64,000 bases of DNA from Parasponia andersonii (Eukaryota > Streptophyta > Magnoliopsida > Rosales > Cannabaceae): positions 557,882-621,881 of the forward strand of contig JXTB01000216.1 in assembly GCA_002914805.1 (NCBI GenBank), in the 5' to 3' direction. This document shows positions 13,952 to 25,910 of the stretch, in pieces. Below the pieces are notes generated by a model. That model was not told where the DNA came from. It saw only the letters and a list, made by a program, of their open reading frames with translations, and did no database searches. How positions within the stretch are numbered: the first letter of the stretch is position 1; the number at the start of each line of letters is the position of its first letter. Made by a program: the position numbers and the translations under genes.

Positions 13952-14879
13952 ATTTGATACTAGAAGGAGGGCATTCAGTGAAAATATCCAACCAAAAACA
14001 CCATTTTTTCCAATTTTTTTGAATCCAAAAATATGGTGATCACAAGGTGCCAAAATTCCCAAACCAGAGATGCTGCCACTACCAAAATACAATATGTCCG
14101 TATCAGAGACCTACTGATACGATCTAAGGCTACTGTTATGACAAACAACCTCCCAGAAATTGCCCGGAGCTGCAATACTCTCGATATAATTTAGGGTGAA
14201 GCCAAGAGGTGACCTGGAAAAGAGCCCATGAACGATGTTGATCGAGCTGTGGAGATGGCCGAGCTACAAGCCAGACAACTTCAATAGGAAAATACTTTGG
14301 ATGAGGTGTGAGCTACTGTCAACTCAATCCAAAATCTCCTAGAGCGGTTGGCTGGAAACCAACCTCAAAATGAGCAGCTAGAGATTATGATGCAAGCAGC
14401 TGAGTAACACGACCATTATGATGCAAGCAGCTGAGTAACACGACCATGTTCGAGGTTGTAATCAACTTGCCAGACAATGAGATCACGAGGAGTCCTGCTC
14501 AATGAGTTCGAGAGTTCATATTTTGAGAGTTCAAGAGTTCGTGATTGTAAAGATACTCCTGAAGCCAATCAGATCAGATAGAGGACAAAAATAAAAGATC
14601 TTCCCCGAAGACCACCTAAGAAAAATGCTCGAGAGGGTCAATGACCTAAATTTGTCAGGTCATAAGCCACACGTAGTGTGTTCAATAGAGTTAGTCGATC
14701 AACAAGAGACTTAGATTAATAACAAGAACACGATCTTCATGCTTACTTGAACTAGTAAAGAGCAAGCACATCGCAAACTGAGACTAATAGGGGTTCGACT
14801 ACTTCAATCCCAGTCGATGACCAGCTTGCTCAAGAAGTAGCTTATATATGAAACGAGCTGAACCATCTAACTGCTCACA

Positions 14880-15560
14880 AGAAATATAGAAAGGACATAC
14901 TTTCCCTTCTTACCTAAGATTCAAGATGCCTCCTTACCCAATAGCTTCAAGTTGCTAACCATCACTACCTACGAGAGAAGGACGGATACTTGCAAACACC
15001 TAGACTTTTTTAACGATCTCATGGATTTAAACCGAGTGCAACCACTAGCCTAATACTGATGCTTCGCCATCATACTCATAAAAGGAGTGAAAAGTGGTTT
15101 AAAAATAAGCCGGAGGAATCAATAACCTTCTGGCAATAGTTCTCCTAGAAGTTTGTTTGCCAATTTCAAGCCTCGATGGTCTATGCCACCCCCTGCTTAA
15201 TATTAGCCAATATCAAGCAAAGAGAAATTAAGAGCCTCTATTCTTATCTAAAACAGTTTAATGAAGAAGCAGCTAAAATGACCAAGGCATCGGAGAGAGG
15301 AATCCACCCCCAAACACCTCTTTGGAGAAATCTTCTGGAAGTCCAATGCACTGACGCGGAAGATTTTTACAGAGAGCCGAAAAATATATACATATTAAGA
15401 ATGCAGAGGAATCAGCGGATTATCAGAAAAATGATGAGTCCAAAAAAAAAGGAAACAAGAAGAAGAGGAAAGACAATAGTGAGCATACTACATCTTTTTT
15501 GAAATAAGATGAGAAGAAACCTTGAGCAAAAAATAATGGGTACCATTGCTTTCCTAAGTT
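14880..15560 (+). pseudogene. Fossil gag region of the Tat-type element
   Basis: Translation fragments here resemble the retrotransposon Gag domain of plant gypsy elements (a segment with FNEEAAKMTKA-like residues typical of the RSYLNRFNEEAAKV region). It lies between the primer-binding site and the protease remnant, as expected. Broken; no functional product expected. Confidence 0.5.
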
Positions 15561-16079
15561 CACCTATTACATTAAGCTCACCGATAGTAGAGAGAATATG
15601 TTAATGGCTACTAAGGATAGAGTCCCATATAGACGACCTCATCCTATGAAAGGAAATGGTGTAAAGAGGGACCAGAACAAGTACTATCGATTCTATCGCG
15701 ATAATAGTCATGGCACCAATGATTGTTCGACTTAAAGGAAGAAATCGAAGAATTAATTTGATAGGAATACCTCAGAAGGTATCAAAGGAGGAGAGACTAC
15801 GGTCGAAAGAAAGATGGTGAACAGAGAGCAGGCTTCCCAACTCGCAATAATCTTATTCGAGGAGAAATCCGAACCATTTTCGGAAGACCTCATACTGTAG
15901 GAAGTCCGAGGAGGAGCTAGAAGAATCATGTTCGTGAAGCTCAAGAAGCTTTAATGATGAATTTCCACCACCTCGAAGACCATCTGATGAATAGCTTCCG
16001 TAGAGAGAACGAGTCGATCACTTTCACGAAAGAGGATGCTTGCAAAGTTCACTATCTTCATAATAACACCCTAATTATA

Positions 16080-19000
16080 ACTGTTCAGATCGACAATATG
16101 CTCATTCACTGAACTGTGATTGATAATGGGAGCTCAATGAATATTTTGTATTTAAGCATCTTTAAGATAATAGGTTTGAGGTAGAACACCCGAAGCTAGC
16201 CATAGCTAAACTTTACGACTTTACTGGTGATAGCATCCTACCCTTGAGCATGATTCAACTCTCACTTATCGTGGGAGCATGACCTCGGCAAAAATACTGT
16301 CATGGCCGACTTTGTCATGGTAGATTGTCCATTGGCCTTCAACGCAGTACTCAGAAGACTGTTTCTCTGAGAGCTAAAGGTAATCACCTTAATTCATCGC
16401 CTAGCGATGAAGTTTCCAACCCTTGAAGGAGTTAGAATTCTGCTAGGCGAGCAGTACAAAGCTCGTGAATGTCATAACCAAATCATCAAGACTATAAAGA
16501 AAAAAGTCGAGAAGGTCTAAATGTGCGAGCAACAGTTCGTGAGTTCGGGGCTGATTCATGAGAACCTGGATCCTCGTGTGAACGATAAGGAAAAGAAAAC
16601 TGGACCAGTAAAAGAGCTCATAAAATTCCTAGTGGACAAGTGCGACAAGTCCAAACTTCTGAAAATCGACAAGAATCTCAATGTCGAGCTACGTGAAAAA
16701 CTCAAAATATTCCTCAAAGATAGCCTAGATGTCTTCACCTGGAACTATACAGACATGTCTGGGATTAATCTAAATAACATTAGTCATAGGCTTAACATTA
16801 ACCTAAACTTCAAGCCAATTCGGCAAAAAAGAAGACCTCTTGACCCAGAAAAGTATACCACTAGAGGTCAATAAACTAGAGAAGAATAACTTTATTCGGG
16901 AATCATTCTATTCGAGTTAGCAGTCGAATCTATTCCTCGTTATGAAACCCACAGGTAAGTACAAAACGTGTGTCGATTTGACTAATCTTAACAAAGCTTG
17001 CCCAAAGAATAACTTTTCTCTCCCTCAAATTGATCAACTCATTGATATAATTTCTGGTCATGAGTTGCTAAGCTTTATAAATGCTTACTCAGGTTATAAC
17101 CAGATCGCGATGTATGTGCTAGACAAAGAACATACGTCGTTCATAACGAATTGAGGACTTTACTGTTTCAAGGTTATGCCTTTTGGCTTGAAGAACGCTA
17201 GTGCGACCTACCAGTAACTGGTAAATAAAATTTTCATCGATCAAATTGGAATATCAATGGAGGTCTACATGGATGATATGCTTATAAAATTTAAGTGAGT
17301 AATTGATCATATTGGACACCTCGAGGAGATATTCAAAATCCTGAGGCATTACTGCATGAAGCTCAATCCTCTAAAATGCGCCTTTGGAGTCATTTCAAGA
17401 AAATTTTTAGGATTTATCGTGAACGAGTGAGGAATCGAAGCTAATCCTGAAAAAATCTAGATACCGTTTGACATGGAGTCCCCTTACAAGCCTAAAGAAA
17501 TATAAAGCCTAATTAGAAGAATGGCAACTCTCAGTAGATTCATTTCGCGAGCCACCTACAAGTGCGGTCGTTTCTTTGATACACTATGAGAAACTAAAAA
17601 GTTCGAATAGACTGAAAAATACGAGCAGACTTTCCAGTAGCTAAAGCTTCATCTTGATAAAACTCCTTTGCTCTCCAAACCTGTGAATAACGAGGTACTC
17701 TTCATGTACGTCGCTGTTTTGGAACATGCGATCAATTCAACATTAATGCGAAATGAAGACGGGATGCAATATCCAGTCTACTATGGGAACAAAAGGCTGC
17801 TGAAGCCAAACTTCGTTACCTAAAGATAGAGAAGCTCACTTATGCCTCAGTTATGGGTTTGAGAAAGCTAAGGTTGTACTTTCATGCTTACCCTATCTAT
17901 ATACTAACTAACTTCCCTCTGAAGCAAGTCCTCCAAAAGCCTGAGGCATTAGGTCATCTCCTCAAATGGACGATCGAACTTAGCTAGTTTGAGATAAAGT
18001 TCGTTCCCAGAACTGCCATCAAGGGACAAGCTGTGGCTGATTTTGTAGCTGAATTTATATATCGCCTAGAGGAAACCATGCTAGAACAGCTTAAGAACAT
18101 AACTATATGAAATTTGTTCATAGACGGCTCATCAAACGAGCAAGGATCGGGAGCAATGTTAATGTTAATCAGCCTAAATGAGCATAAGATTCATTGCACT
18201 CTTCATTTCGGGTTCAAGACTTCAAATAATGAGGTTGAATACGAAGCATTGCTCATTAGTCTTAGGTTAGCAAGTGAAATGAAAGTCGATTTCACTGTAA
18301 TATACAGTGATTTACAGTTGGTTGTAAGACAAATAAATGAGGAGTACCAAGCATATGGCATCAAGATAGTGTCTTACTTAGCAAAGTCTCAAAAGCTCCT
18401 CGAATAATTTGTGAAATCTGAGGTTCAGTAAATCTTGTGAGCACAAAACACTAATGCTGACACCTTATTGAAGTTCACTTCAACAAAGGATATAGACTTT
18501 CTCGATGTAATTCTTGTAGAATTTTTGGAAAACCCGAGTATTGAAGAAAAAAAAAATATGCTTGTGCTCAATAAAAAAAAGCTATCCTAGATAGATCCTA
18601 TCTATTCATACTTAAAGGATGGTGAGTTGTTCACTGGAAAAGAAGAAGCTTGAAAGATAAAGTATCGAGCTGCTCGATATATCCTACTCAATAACAAGTT
18701 ATTTCGATGAGGCTTCTCGGTCCTACTACTTCATTGTGCAAACAATGAAGAAGCACTCCAGATTCTTAGTGAAATCTATGAAGAAGTGGGCAGTAATCAT
18801 TTTAGGGGCAATCACTGACAAGAAAAGTTGTACTTCAAAGGTATTACTGGCCAACAATGAGAAAAGATATGATAGACTATATGCAAAGATATGACACACT
18901 ATGTGCAAATATGCAATAAATGTTAGCATTTTTCCTTTTTTTCAGAAAGTACCACCAACTGAGTTAACTGCAATTAATTCTCCATGGCCTTTTGCAATCT

Positions 19001-19800
19001 GGGAAATTAACTTGATTGGGTCACTTCCAACTAGTCGAAGAGGAGACAAGTATGCAGTGGTCATTGTTGATTACTTTACTAAATGAGTAGAAGTTGAATC
19101 TCTATTGTCCATCACCTTGAGTAAGATTGTTAGATTCATTGCAAAAGCCATTATGTACAGGTCTAGAGTTCCAAAAAGGAAATAGTGTCAGACAGTGGCA
19201 CATAGTTCGAGAGCAATGAAATGAAAAAAATTTGCGAGCAATATGATATCATGAAGAGCATCGTCGTTGTTGCTCATCCTCAAAGTAATGATTAGGTTGA
19301 AGCAATCAACAAGATACTTAAGCAGAATCTAAAAACTAAGCTCAAAAAGTATAAAGGGGCTTAGGTCGATGAGTTTTCTAAAGTACTTTGAGCTTATAGA
19401 ACAACTACTCAAACTATGAAAAACGAGACTCCATTTTCGATGATGTATGGAGCAGAAACGATGATACCAGATGAACTTGAAGTAGACACTCAAAGAGTAG
19501 AAGCTTACAACCAGGAAATAAATCACGAGCATCTACAAGGAAATTGTAAACAGGTATAAATATAGATCGCAATATATCAGCAGATGGTAACTCGGTATTA
19601 CAACTTGTGAGTCCGAGAGAAATGGTTCAAAAAAGGCGACTAAGTCTTACGAAGGGTAAGGCCTAACATTGAAGAACGAGGAGCTAGAGCTCTCAGCTCG
19701 AATTGGGAGGGACCTTACAAGTTCGCCCAAGAGATTCTTGGAACCTATAAGTTTGCTTGTATAAACCAGCATAAACTACCCCGAGCTTAGAATGCTAAAC
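16080..19800 (+). pseudogene. Fossil pol region of the Tat-type element
   Basis: Recognisable family signatures: a DNGSS-type protease site near 16.13 kb; reverse transcriptase residues such as CVDLTNLNKACPKNNFSLP near 17.0 kb followed by SFINAYSGYNQI; archaeal-type RNase H with FIDGSSNEQGSGA and NNEVEYEALL at 18.1-18.3 kb; integrase with WPFAIWEINLIGSLPTSRRG near 19.0 kb. Order PR-RT-RH-aRH-INT is that of the Tat lineage. The region contains numerous breaks and cannot encode a polyprotein. Confidence 0.85.
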
Positions 19801-19958
19801 ACTTTAGAAAGTATTACCAATAAGCCCTATATATTTTTCCTTTTTATTGTATCAATTCTACTCAAACAATGATAAGTTCATTATTTAGATTTATCTAAAT
19901 AAAAATTCCTTCAACAGTTAGTTTTCAACTGTCTTTTCACCTTCAAAATATAGGGGCA

Positions 19959-20985
19959 TGGGTAGTGAAACACAAACCTTCATATTCTAGTACTATGGTT
20001 CGATGAAATATCATATAAACTAGTTCGTGTTCGAATGATTGCGTGTCTGAGTAAATGCTTGTTCGAAAGATCAGATGGTCGACTAGATTGAAAAGCTCGA
20101 GATTCAAAAACTACCATATTCGAGGTAGTCTGATCGTGATAAGTGCTAGAATAAGATTAAACCCTCAATGATAAATTGAAGGTCTTAGCCTTAAAATGAA
20201 GCAATTTAAAAACAAAATTATAACTAAGTCAAACTCTTTATTTTATACAATGAAGGATAAATATTTTTTTCAAGTATATATAAAAACCAAGCTGCTTGCA
20301 ATATGAAGGGAAAATACAATTTTCTTAAGTATAATGCAAATAATGCCGAAAAAAAAATTCGACGAAAAAGATATTCAATTCAGTAAAAACATTTGACCTT
20401 CTAACTTGACCTCCATTATTAGCTCACAACAAATATAAGTAGATAAAAGAGTGGTAGTTTGACAACTTCTTTCACCTCGCAAGAAAAAGTAGCCTGAGCA
20501 GATCAAGAAACAAAAAGTTCTTGCTACACAAAGTGATACTAAGAACTGGAGGGTAATTATTTTACATCAAATTCATAGATTTTGATCCCGAGATTTCTCC
20601 ATCCAAAATTCAAGTTTCTAAGATATTAGGGATATAATTATTCAAGTAAAGATTTTACTAGATTTTGGGGAAGATAAATACGAATTCAAATTCGTATTCA
20701 CTATAATCTTTTTGATATTTGAAAAGATTTCATCTATAGCAGAAATCTATCTCCTCGGGCCTATAAATATAGGGCTTCTGAGTAGAAAAAGGCAACTAAA
20801 AGCTCTCTTGTAACTAGTATACTGAGAAAATAACACTGGCTATAGTGGACATAGGTAGTTTGTTCAAAAGCCTTAACCATTCTAAAATTCCTGTGTTCGT
20901 CATTTTCTCTCCTATTCTATCTTCAATCTTTAGTTTTCTCCAAAAACTAATAAGCCTGTTGTTATATTAACTTTTGGTATCAACA
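19959..20985 (+). repeat. 3' LTR of the Tat-type element
   Basis: Matches the 5' LTR from GTAGTGAAACA through TATCAACA with many differences, consistent with age. It lacks the 325-bp internal duplication. It is followed directly by flanking DNA that also occurs left of the element. Confidence 0.8.
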
Positions 20986-21048
20986 ACACTCATTCTAAAA
21001 GATCATTTGAATGGAAAAAATTGAAATTGTTGAAATAAATACCTATTT

Positions 21049-21600
21049 AAGAAAAAGTAGCCCAAGCAGATCGAGAAAGCAAAAAGTTCTTGCTATGCAA
21101 AGTGACACGAAGAACTAGGGGCAATTATTTTACATCAAATTCACATATTTTGATCCCGAGATTTCCTCCATTTAAAATTCAAATTTCTTAGATATTAGGG
21201 ATATGATTATTCAAGTAAAGATTTTACTAGATCTTGAGGGAGATAAATACGAATTCAAATTTGTATTTACTATAATCTTTTTATAACATTTTTGATATTT
21301 GAAAAGATTTTATTTGTAGCAGAAACCTATCTCCTTATACCTATAAATGCAAGGCTTCTAATGGCTATAGTGGCATAGGCACTTTGTTCAAAAAGCTGAA
21401 CCATTCTAAAATATGTGTTTGTCATTTTCTCTCCTATTCTATCTTCAATCTTTAGTTTTCTCTAAAAATTAGTAACTTTGTTGTTATATTAATTTTTGGT
21501 ATCAACAATACGTATTCTAAAAGATCATTTGAATGAAAAAACTGAAATCGTTAAAATAAACATCTATTCGAATAGATTTTTCATTCTAATAAAATAGAAT
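21049..21600 (+). repeat. Tandem copy of LTR 3' half plus flank
   Basis: From AAGAAAAAGTAGCCCAAGC at 21049 this repeats 20481 onward: first the downstream half of the LTR to TATCAACA (about 21505), then the same flank (ATTCTAAAAGATCATTTGAA). The unit is about 520-570 bp. It is not a solo LTR because only half of an LTR is present and the external flank is copied with it. Confidence 0.75.
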
Positions 21601-21841
21601 GAATAGGCTCCTGCTATCTCCAGTATTTCTTTTAAATTGCGATTATGCGAAAAGTGAACGACATTAGATGCTGCGATCACGGAGCTAGGAGGCAACAACA
21701 CTGTTGACTGGGCCTAAATTCATACTCACATCAAATTGATCGAGCGGGTCAAATAACTTGTTTAGAAAGTTACCTAAAATATCTAGACTGGTTACCTTGA
21801 CAGTTTCATTGAAAAATATGAATTTTGAAGAGAAAGTAACA

Positions 21842-21960
21842 TTATCTAAATATATATTAAACGTGCCATTTCACTAAAAAAAATTAGAAAGTGATATTAT
21901 TGTAAATAAATTTGGTATTTTTAAAAAAATCCAACCCATTTGGGATTTTTTAATTTTTGA
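21842..21960. repeat. Single arm of the 24.7-kb MITE family
   Basis: AAATAAATTTGGTATTTTT then AAAATCCAACCCATTT is the reverse complement, with mismatches, of the left end of the element at 24680. Only one arm is found here. Confidence 0.35.
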
Positions 21961-23477
21961 AATTTTGTAAGAAGCTCCATTGAAAAATGTTATTTTTAGG
22001 GGTTTTGGACACTTATGCCTATTTTTTAAAAAATATTACCAAATTTATGAAATCAAGTCAAAACAGACATAAATCACATTTTTATGAATTATTTTACGAA
22101 ATTTCATATTTATTCAAAATATGTGAAAATCAAAATTAAACTAATTTAAAGATTAAGTAATCGAATCCTTACCTCAATCGAAGGTCCAAAAAGCGTTACG
22201 AGACTATGAAGAATGTTTAGCGTCGTTTGGGTGTCGTTTGGAGGGTCGGGTGATTTAGAGATAAAATTTCTCCTAACCACTTAATTGTTTTTTTATCTTC
22301 TTCTTGCTCGCACCAACTACATCTCAAAAAAAGAAAAAAAAAAAAGAAAAGAACAGAAAAAGGCATTTCTCAAATTTTCAGGTTCGAATATTTCCTTCCA
22401 TAGTGATTAGCTTGCTTAAGTTTCGTTCTTTGACTTTACCAAAGTTGTGCCTAGTCTTGATAGATTCGGCTTCAACTTTTACCTCCTCAGTGATGGTGTG
22501 TAGGTTGACTGAACGCGTACAAGTTCTCATCATAAAAGATGGTTTAATTTCAAGGGTGGGATTGGCAGGATATGTTGAAGAATAATGATGAATTGCTCGT
22601 TCAAACTCAGAATTGGGTGGGCATTTGCTTCGACTCTGGTGACCTCGTGTTTGAATTTATCATTTAGCTCATGATAATGTTGATGGTTGTTAAATTAATC
22701 ATACAATGTATTTAGTCTTTATTTCTCATTTAATTTGTCTTGACTCTTATGTTCGTCAACCTATAACTGTTAAATTAATTACACCAAGTCATTGAATTTT
22801 CATTTTTATCGGTTTTTTTTAGCTTCGTGAAAGTTCATTTTGTTAAATTGACGCCATTGTGGAGACATTTAAAACATAAAGTCTTTACATTCGTGTCAAA
22901 TTAATAGGTTTGTGATGTGACGAAAATTGACTCTAAGTCAGATTTTATTACTAGTCACAAACTTAGTCATGCATTGTTTCTTTATTTTTTAAATGAAATG
23001 ATATTTTGTCAATATGGTGTCAGTGTGCTTATTGAGTTTTTATATTTGGGACAACTCTTTAGTTTTGTGAGATACTCATAAAATTATGATTTGGAGTCAT
23101 TATATATATATATATTTATATTAATAACTATCTACTTAATTACGCATTACTTTGAGTTTGTTTGTCAATTTGATAATATTGTGATAAGATTTGAGCTATA
23201 AAGATTCGATATTTAGGTAGTATATTGGGTTATATAAGGTAGTTATAAAACCTCTAACTTGTCACGATAATTTTGACTTCATAATGTGTGACATAATCTC
23301 ATTACCTATTAATTATGATTGATGTTTTTTTTTTTTTTTAATAAATGTTTTTAGGGATGGAATCTATTATTTGGGTCAAACTTGGTGAAGACATTTCGTA
23401 AATGGAGCTTTGAAGGAGACAGGAGAAAAACCGAAAAAGTGAGTTTGGACAGAAGAGAGAGTGTGAAAAAATGTGTT

Positions 23478-23504
23478 GGGGGGAGGGGGGAGGGGGGAGG
23501 GGGG
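23478..23504 (+). other. G-quadruplex-forming run, four G6 tracts
   Basis: Four tracts of six G separated by single A residues, with no interruption. Short single-base loops and long tracts make this close to the ideal sequence for a very stable intramolecular G-quadruplex. It lies in intergenic DNA 2.4 kb upstream of the RLSB gene, on the same strand. Confidence 0.9.
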
Positions 23505-24679
23505 AAAGAAAGAAAATTAGGGGAAAATAGTGTTAATTTTTCACTTAAAAGATGACACAGCAGTAGGAAATTTCCAGAATGCCATTTATTTCTCTCATAA
23601 TTTCCTCATAGAAAAGTTACTTTTAGAAAGATGTCTAAATAGGTCTTTTGCGCCAAAACACTACCGATGTCTATTTCTCAGTTGTTTTCCCATCAACATA
23701 GGGATTTAGACATAAAGTAGGAGTAATTTGTGCACAAGTGACATTTTCATGACTATTTTTCAAAATGACTTTTTTTAGAGTCACGATTTTTGTAACTGCA
23801 GTCACACCTGTTATCATAAAATTTTTGACTCAACAAAAGTCATTATCAAAAAGAGTTTTTTTTTTTTTAAAAAAAATATTTTGTTCCTAATCACTCTTGG
23901 ATCCGTATTTCCCAACAAAGGAAAGATTTTCAGAAATAACACTTTCAAACGGAGGATAAGTGATTTAGAAACCGATTTAATGTCTTAGGAAATTAACAAT
24001 ATTTTCCGAAATTGATAAAATTACAATGTTCACTTATCCTCAACTACTATTCTAAAAAAATTAGTCACTATATCTCAAAATTCAATCACTATATTAAAAA
24101 AAGTAAAATCTAAACCAAAGACAGTAAACTCCCAAAAAAGTGGAATAAAATAGTGAAAGAGAGAACAAGAACGATGAAGAGAGAAATCCAAAGGGAAATT
24201 TACTCTTGGCACCGTTTTTTTTTATAACTTTTTCACAAGTAATTGTTTTTAATTTTTCTTTCAAAAGTAAATTCATATGCAAAATATGAGTGGTCTACGT
24301 TTATAATGTAAATTTTATCTATGAGATACACATTTTATGTGTAAAATATAAATGGTATACATTTTAAAATGTGTACTAATTTTTGTGTAATTTTTGTTTA
24401 TAAATTGTAGACCACAGTATACATTTAATGTATGAAATATATACCGTAGTATATATTTTATATATAACACAATGGTGGTCTATATTTCTAAAAAAAAGTA
24501 CAAAAATAGATATTTATGAAATAAAAATAAAAAACAAGTATTGATAGAAATATAGTTTTAAAAATGGGTATTTATGAACTTTTCTCAAAACCAAAATACT
24601 ATAGGAAATGAGCGAAATGACAGACGGAGGGCTTCTCATCAAAATCTAGGCCCAAAGTCCGAAAAATAGAATCCCAGAT

Positions 24680-24990
24680 GGGTTGAATTTTTTTTTAAAA
24701 CGGGAATTTATTTAGAAATGTATTACAATATTATTTAGAAAAATACCACTGCTTAAAAATATTTGAAAAAGGATTCAAAATAGTAATTTTCAAAGGTATC
24801 TGATATAACCAGTTGGGTAACATGAGGTAACCAGTTAAGTTATTTGAGGTAGTTATTTTTGTTATTTTAAGTAACTTGATTAATTACCTCAAATACCATA
24901 TTAATTGGTAAAATATGGTACTTTTAAAATATTATTAAAAGTGATATTTTTCTAAATAAATTTTGATTTTTTCAAAAACTTTTAAACTCC
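24680..24990. mobile_element. MITE of about 300 bp with long AT-rich TIRs
   Basis: The left end (GGGTTGAATTTTTTTTTAA, then AATTTATTTAGAAATGTATT and AAAAATACCACT) is mirrored by the reverse complement of the right end (AAAATCAAAATTTATTTAGA then AAAATATCACTTTTAATAAT). The interior (24800-24900) has repeated GGTAACC/AGTTACTT motifs and no coding capacity. Superfamily not determined. Confidence 0.45.
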
Positions 24991-25885
24991 AATATTTTTC
25001 AATTTTTTTCTTCAAAATTTTACCATATACTCTCAAATTTTCTTTAAACCAATTTATTCATAAAAATTGCTAAAAACTTACAAGTAAAAAATACTTGTTA
25101 AACGGAATTCCCAAAGTTGAAAAACTGACTGCCAAATAATTTCATGGGAACTGGACATGACTAAGAGTACTTTGGGCCAAAATGAATTTCCTAAAATATT
25201 TTAAAAATAATTTTTTTTGGGACCGTTATAATAGGTTAGTGACAGGGAGTGATGAGTAATCACTATATTAGTGACTATTGGTATAAAATTTATGATTGCA
25301 ACTGATATTGTAACAACTCCAAAAGGGTTATCCTAAAAATAATCATAGAAAAGTTATTCAGGACCAAGGTTACTCATAGTCAGGTCTATTTACCTTTTTT
25401 TTTTTCCACACTTTGTTTTAATAAATATTCATTTTTCCTTTTAAAGCTAAAATATCTGAATATTTGTATTTTTATACTTGATATATTGACTTAGATACCG
25501 GATTTTGTATATTAGTTTTTACGTTGGATATATTATATTTTATACTTGGAACATACACTAATATATAAGTCATTTTGTTATAATATTTGAAAAACGGACT
25601 TTTATTTAAATGTGCAAAAAATTCGGACAGTCTGCTATGAGATCCGCCCCCTTATCACCAAATAAGGTTAGCCCATAAAGGCCCATGAGACTTGAACCAA
25701 GTTCATTTGCAGAGTCCATCCATTTTATGGAGAAAATGCTACACAAAAGCCGAGACCTGACAGAGACTAAACGGATAAAACAGGCCGGCAAAGCCAAACC
25801 ACAATGTTCCATTAACCACACAGAAGAATAAAAAGAAAAGAAAATTCCAATTCCTCAACTCCAGAGGGTCCAAGTAACAGAGCTC

Positions 25886-25903
25886 ATGAGGTTCTTAAGA
25901 TAA
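25886..25903 (+). promoter_or_regulatory. Five-codon uORF just before the RLSB start
   Basis: ATG AGG TTC TTA AGA TAA ends eight bases (counting to 25911) before the predicted start codon. If the leader contains it, ribosomes would need to scan past it or reinitiate across a very short distance. Seen in sequence; effect on translation is inference. Confidence 0.5.
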
Positions 25904-25910
25904 GAAGAAG

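Larger units (their letters stand above)
12631..20985 (+). mobile_element. Ty3/gypsy LTR retrotransposon, Tat lineage, decayed
   Basis: About 8.35 kb. A 5' LTR (12631-13951) and 3' LTR (about 19959-20985) share the start TGTAGTGAAACA/GGTAGTGAAACA and the end TATCAACA. The primer-binding region AATTTGATACTAGAAGGAGG follows the 5' LTR; a purine-rich tract (AAAATATAGGGGCA) precedes the 3' LTR. Internal remnants in order: gag (about 14.9-15.6 kb), protease with a DNGSS-type active site (near 16.1 kb), reverse transcriptase (16.5-17.5 kb), RNase H, a second archaeal-type RNase H (18.1-18.4 kb) and integrase (18.9-19.8 kb). The extra RNase H before integrase is characteristic of Tat elements. Coding regions carry many breaks (well over ten) and the LTRs are visibly diverged, so this is an old fossil, probably millions of years old. 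Both ends carry tandem duplications, described separately. Confidence 0.88.
21601..25550. other. Intergenic, with a MITE and a G-rich run
   Basis: No gene recognised. A 93-codon open frame at 22304-22585 begins in an A-rich tract and matches no family I know. Imperfect repeats of AGTGGTCTAC/GTATACATTTTA-like units occur at about 24280-24490. The ends of 23.7-25.4 kb (ATGACTATTTTTCAAAATGACT and the reverse complement of the stretch around 25.3 kb) are weakly complementary, which hints at a decayed DNA element of about 1.6 kb; unproven. Confidence 0.4.

Noticed and set aside
15176-15502. 108-codon open frame as a host gene
   Set aside because: It lies within the Gag region of the decayed Tat-lineage element and shares its composition.
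22304-22585. 93-codon open frame upstream of RLSB
   Set aside because: Starts in a non-ATG or A-rich context, no family resemblance, no splice partners; probably chance.
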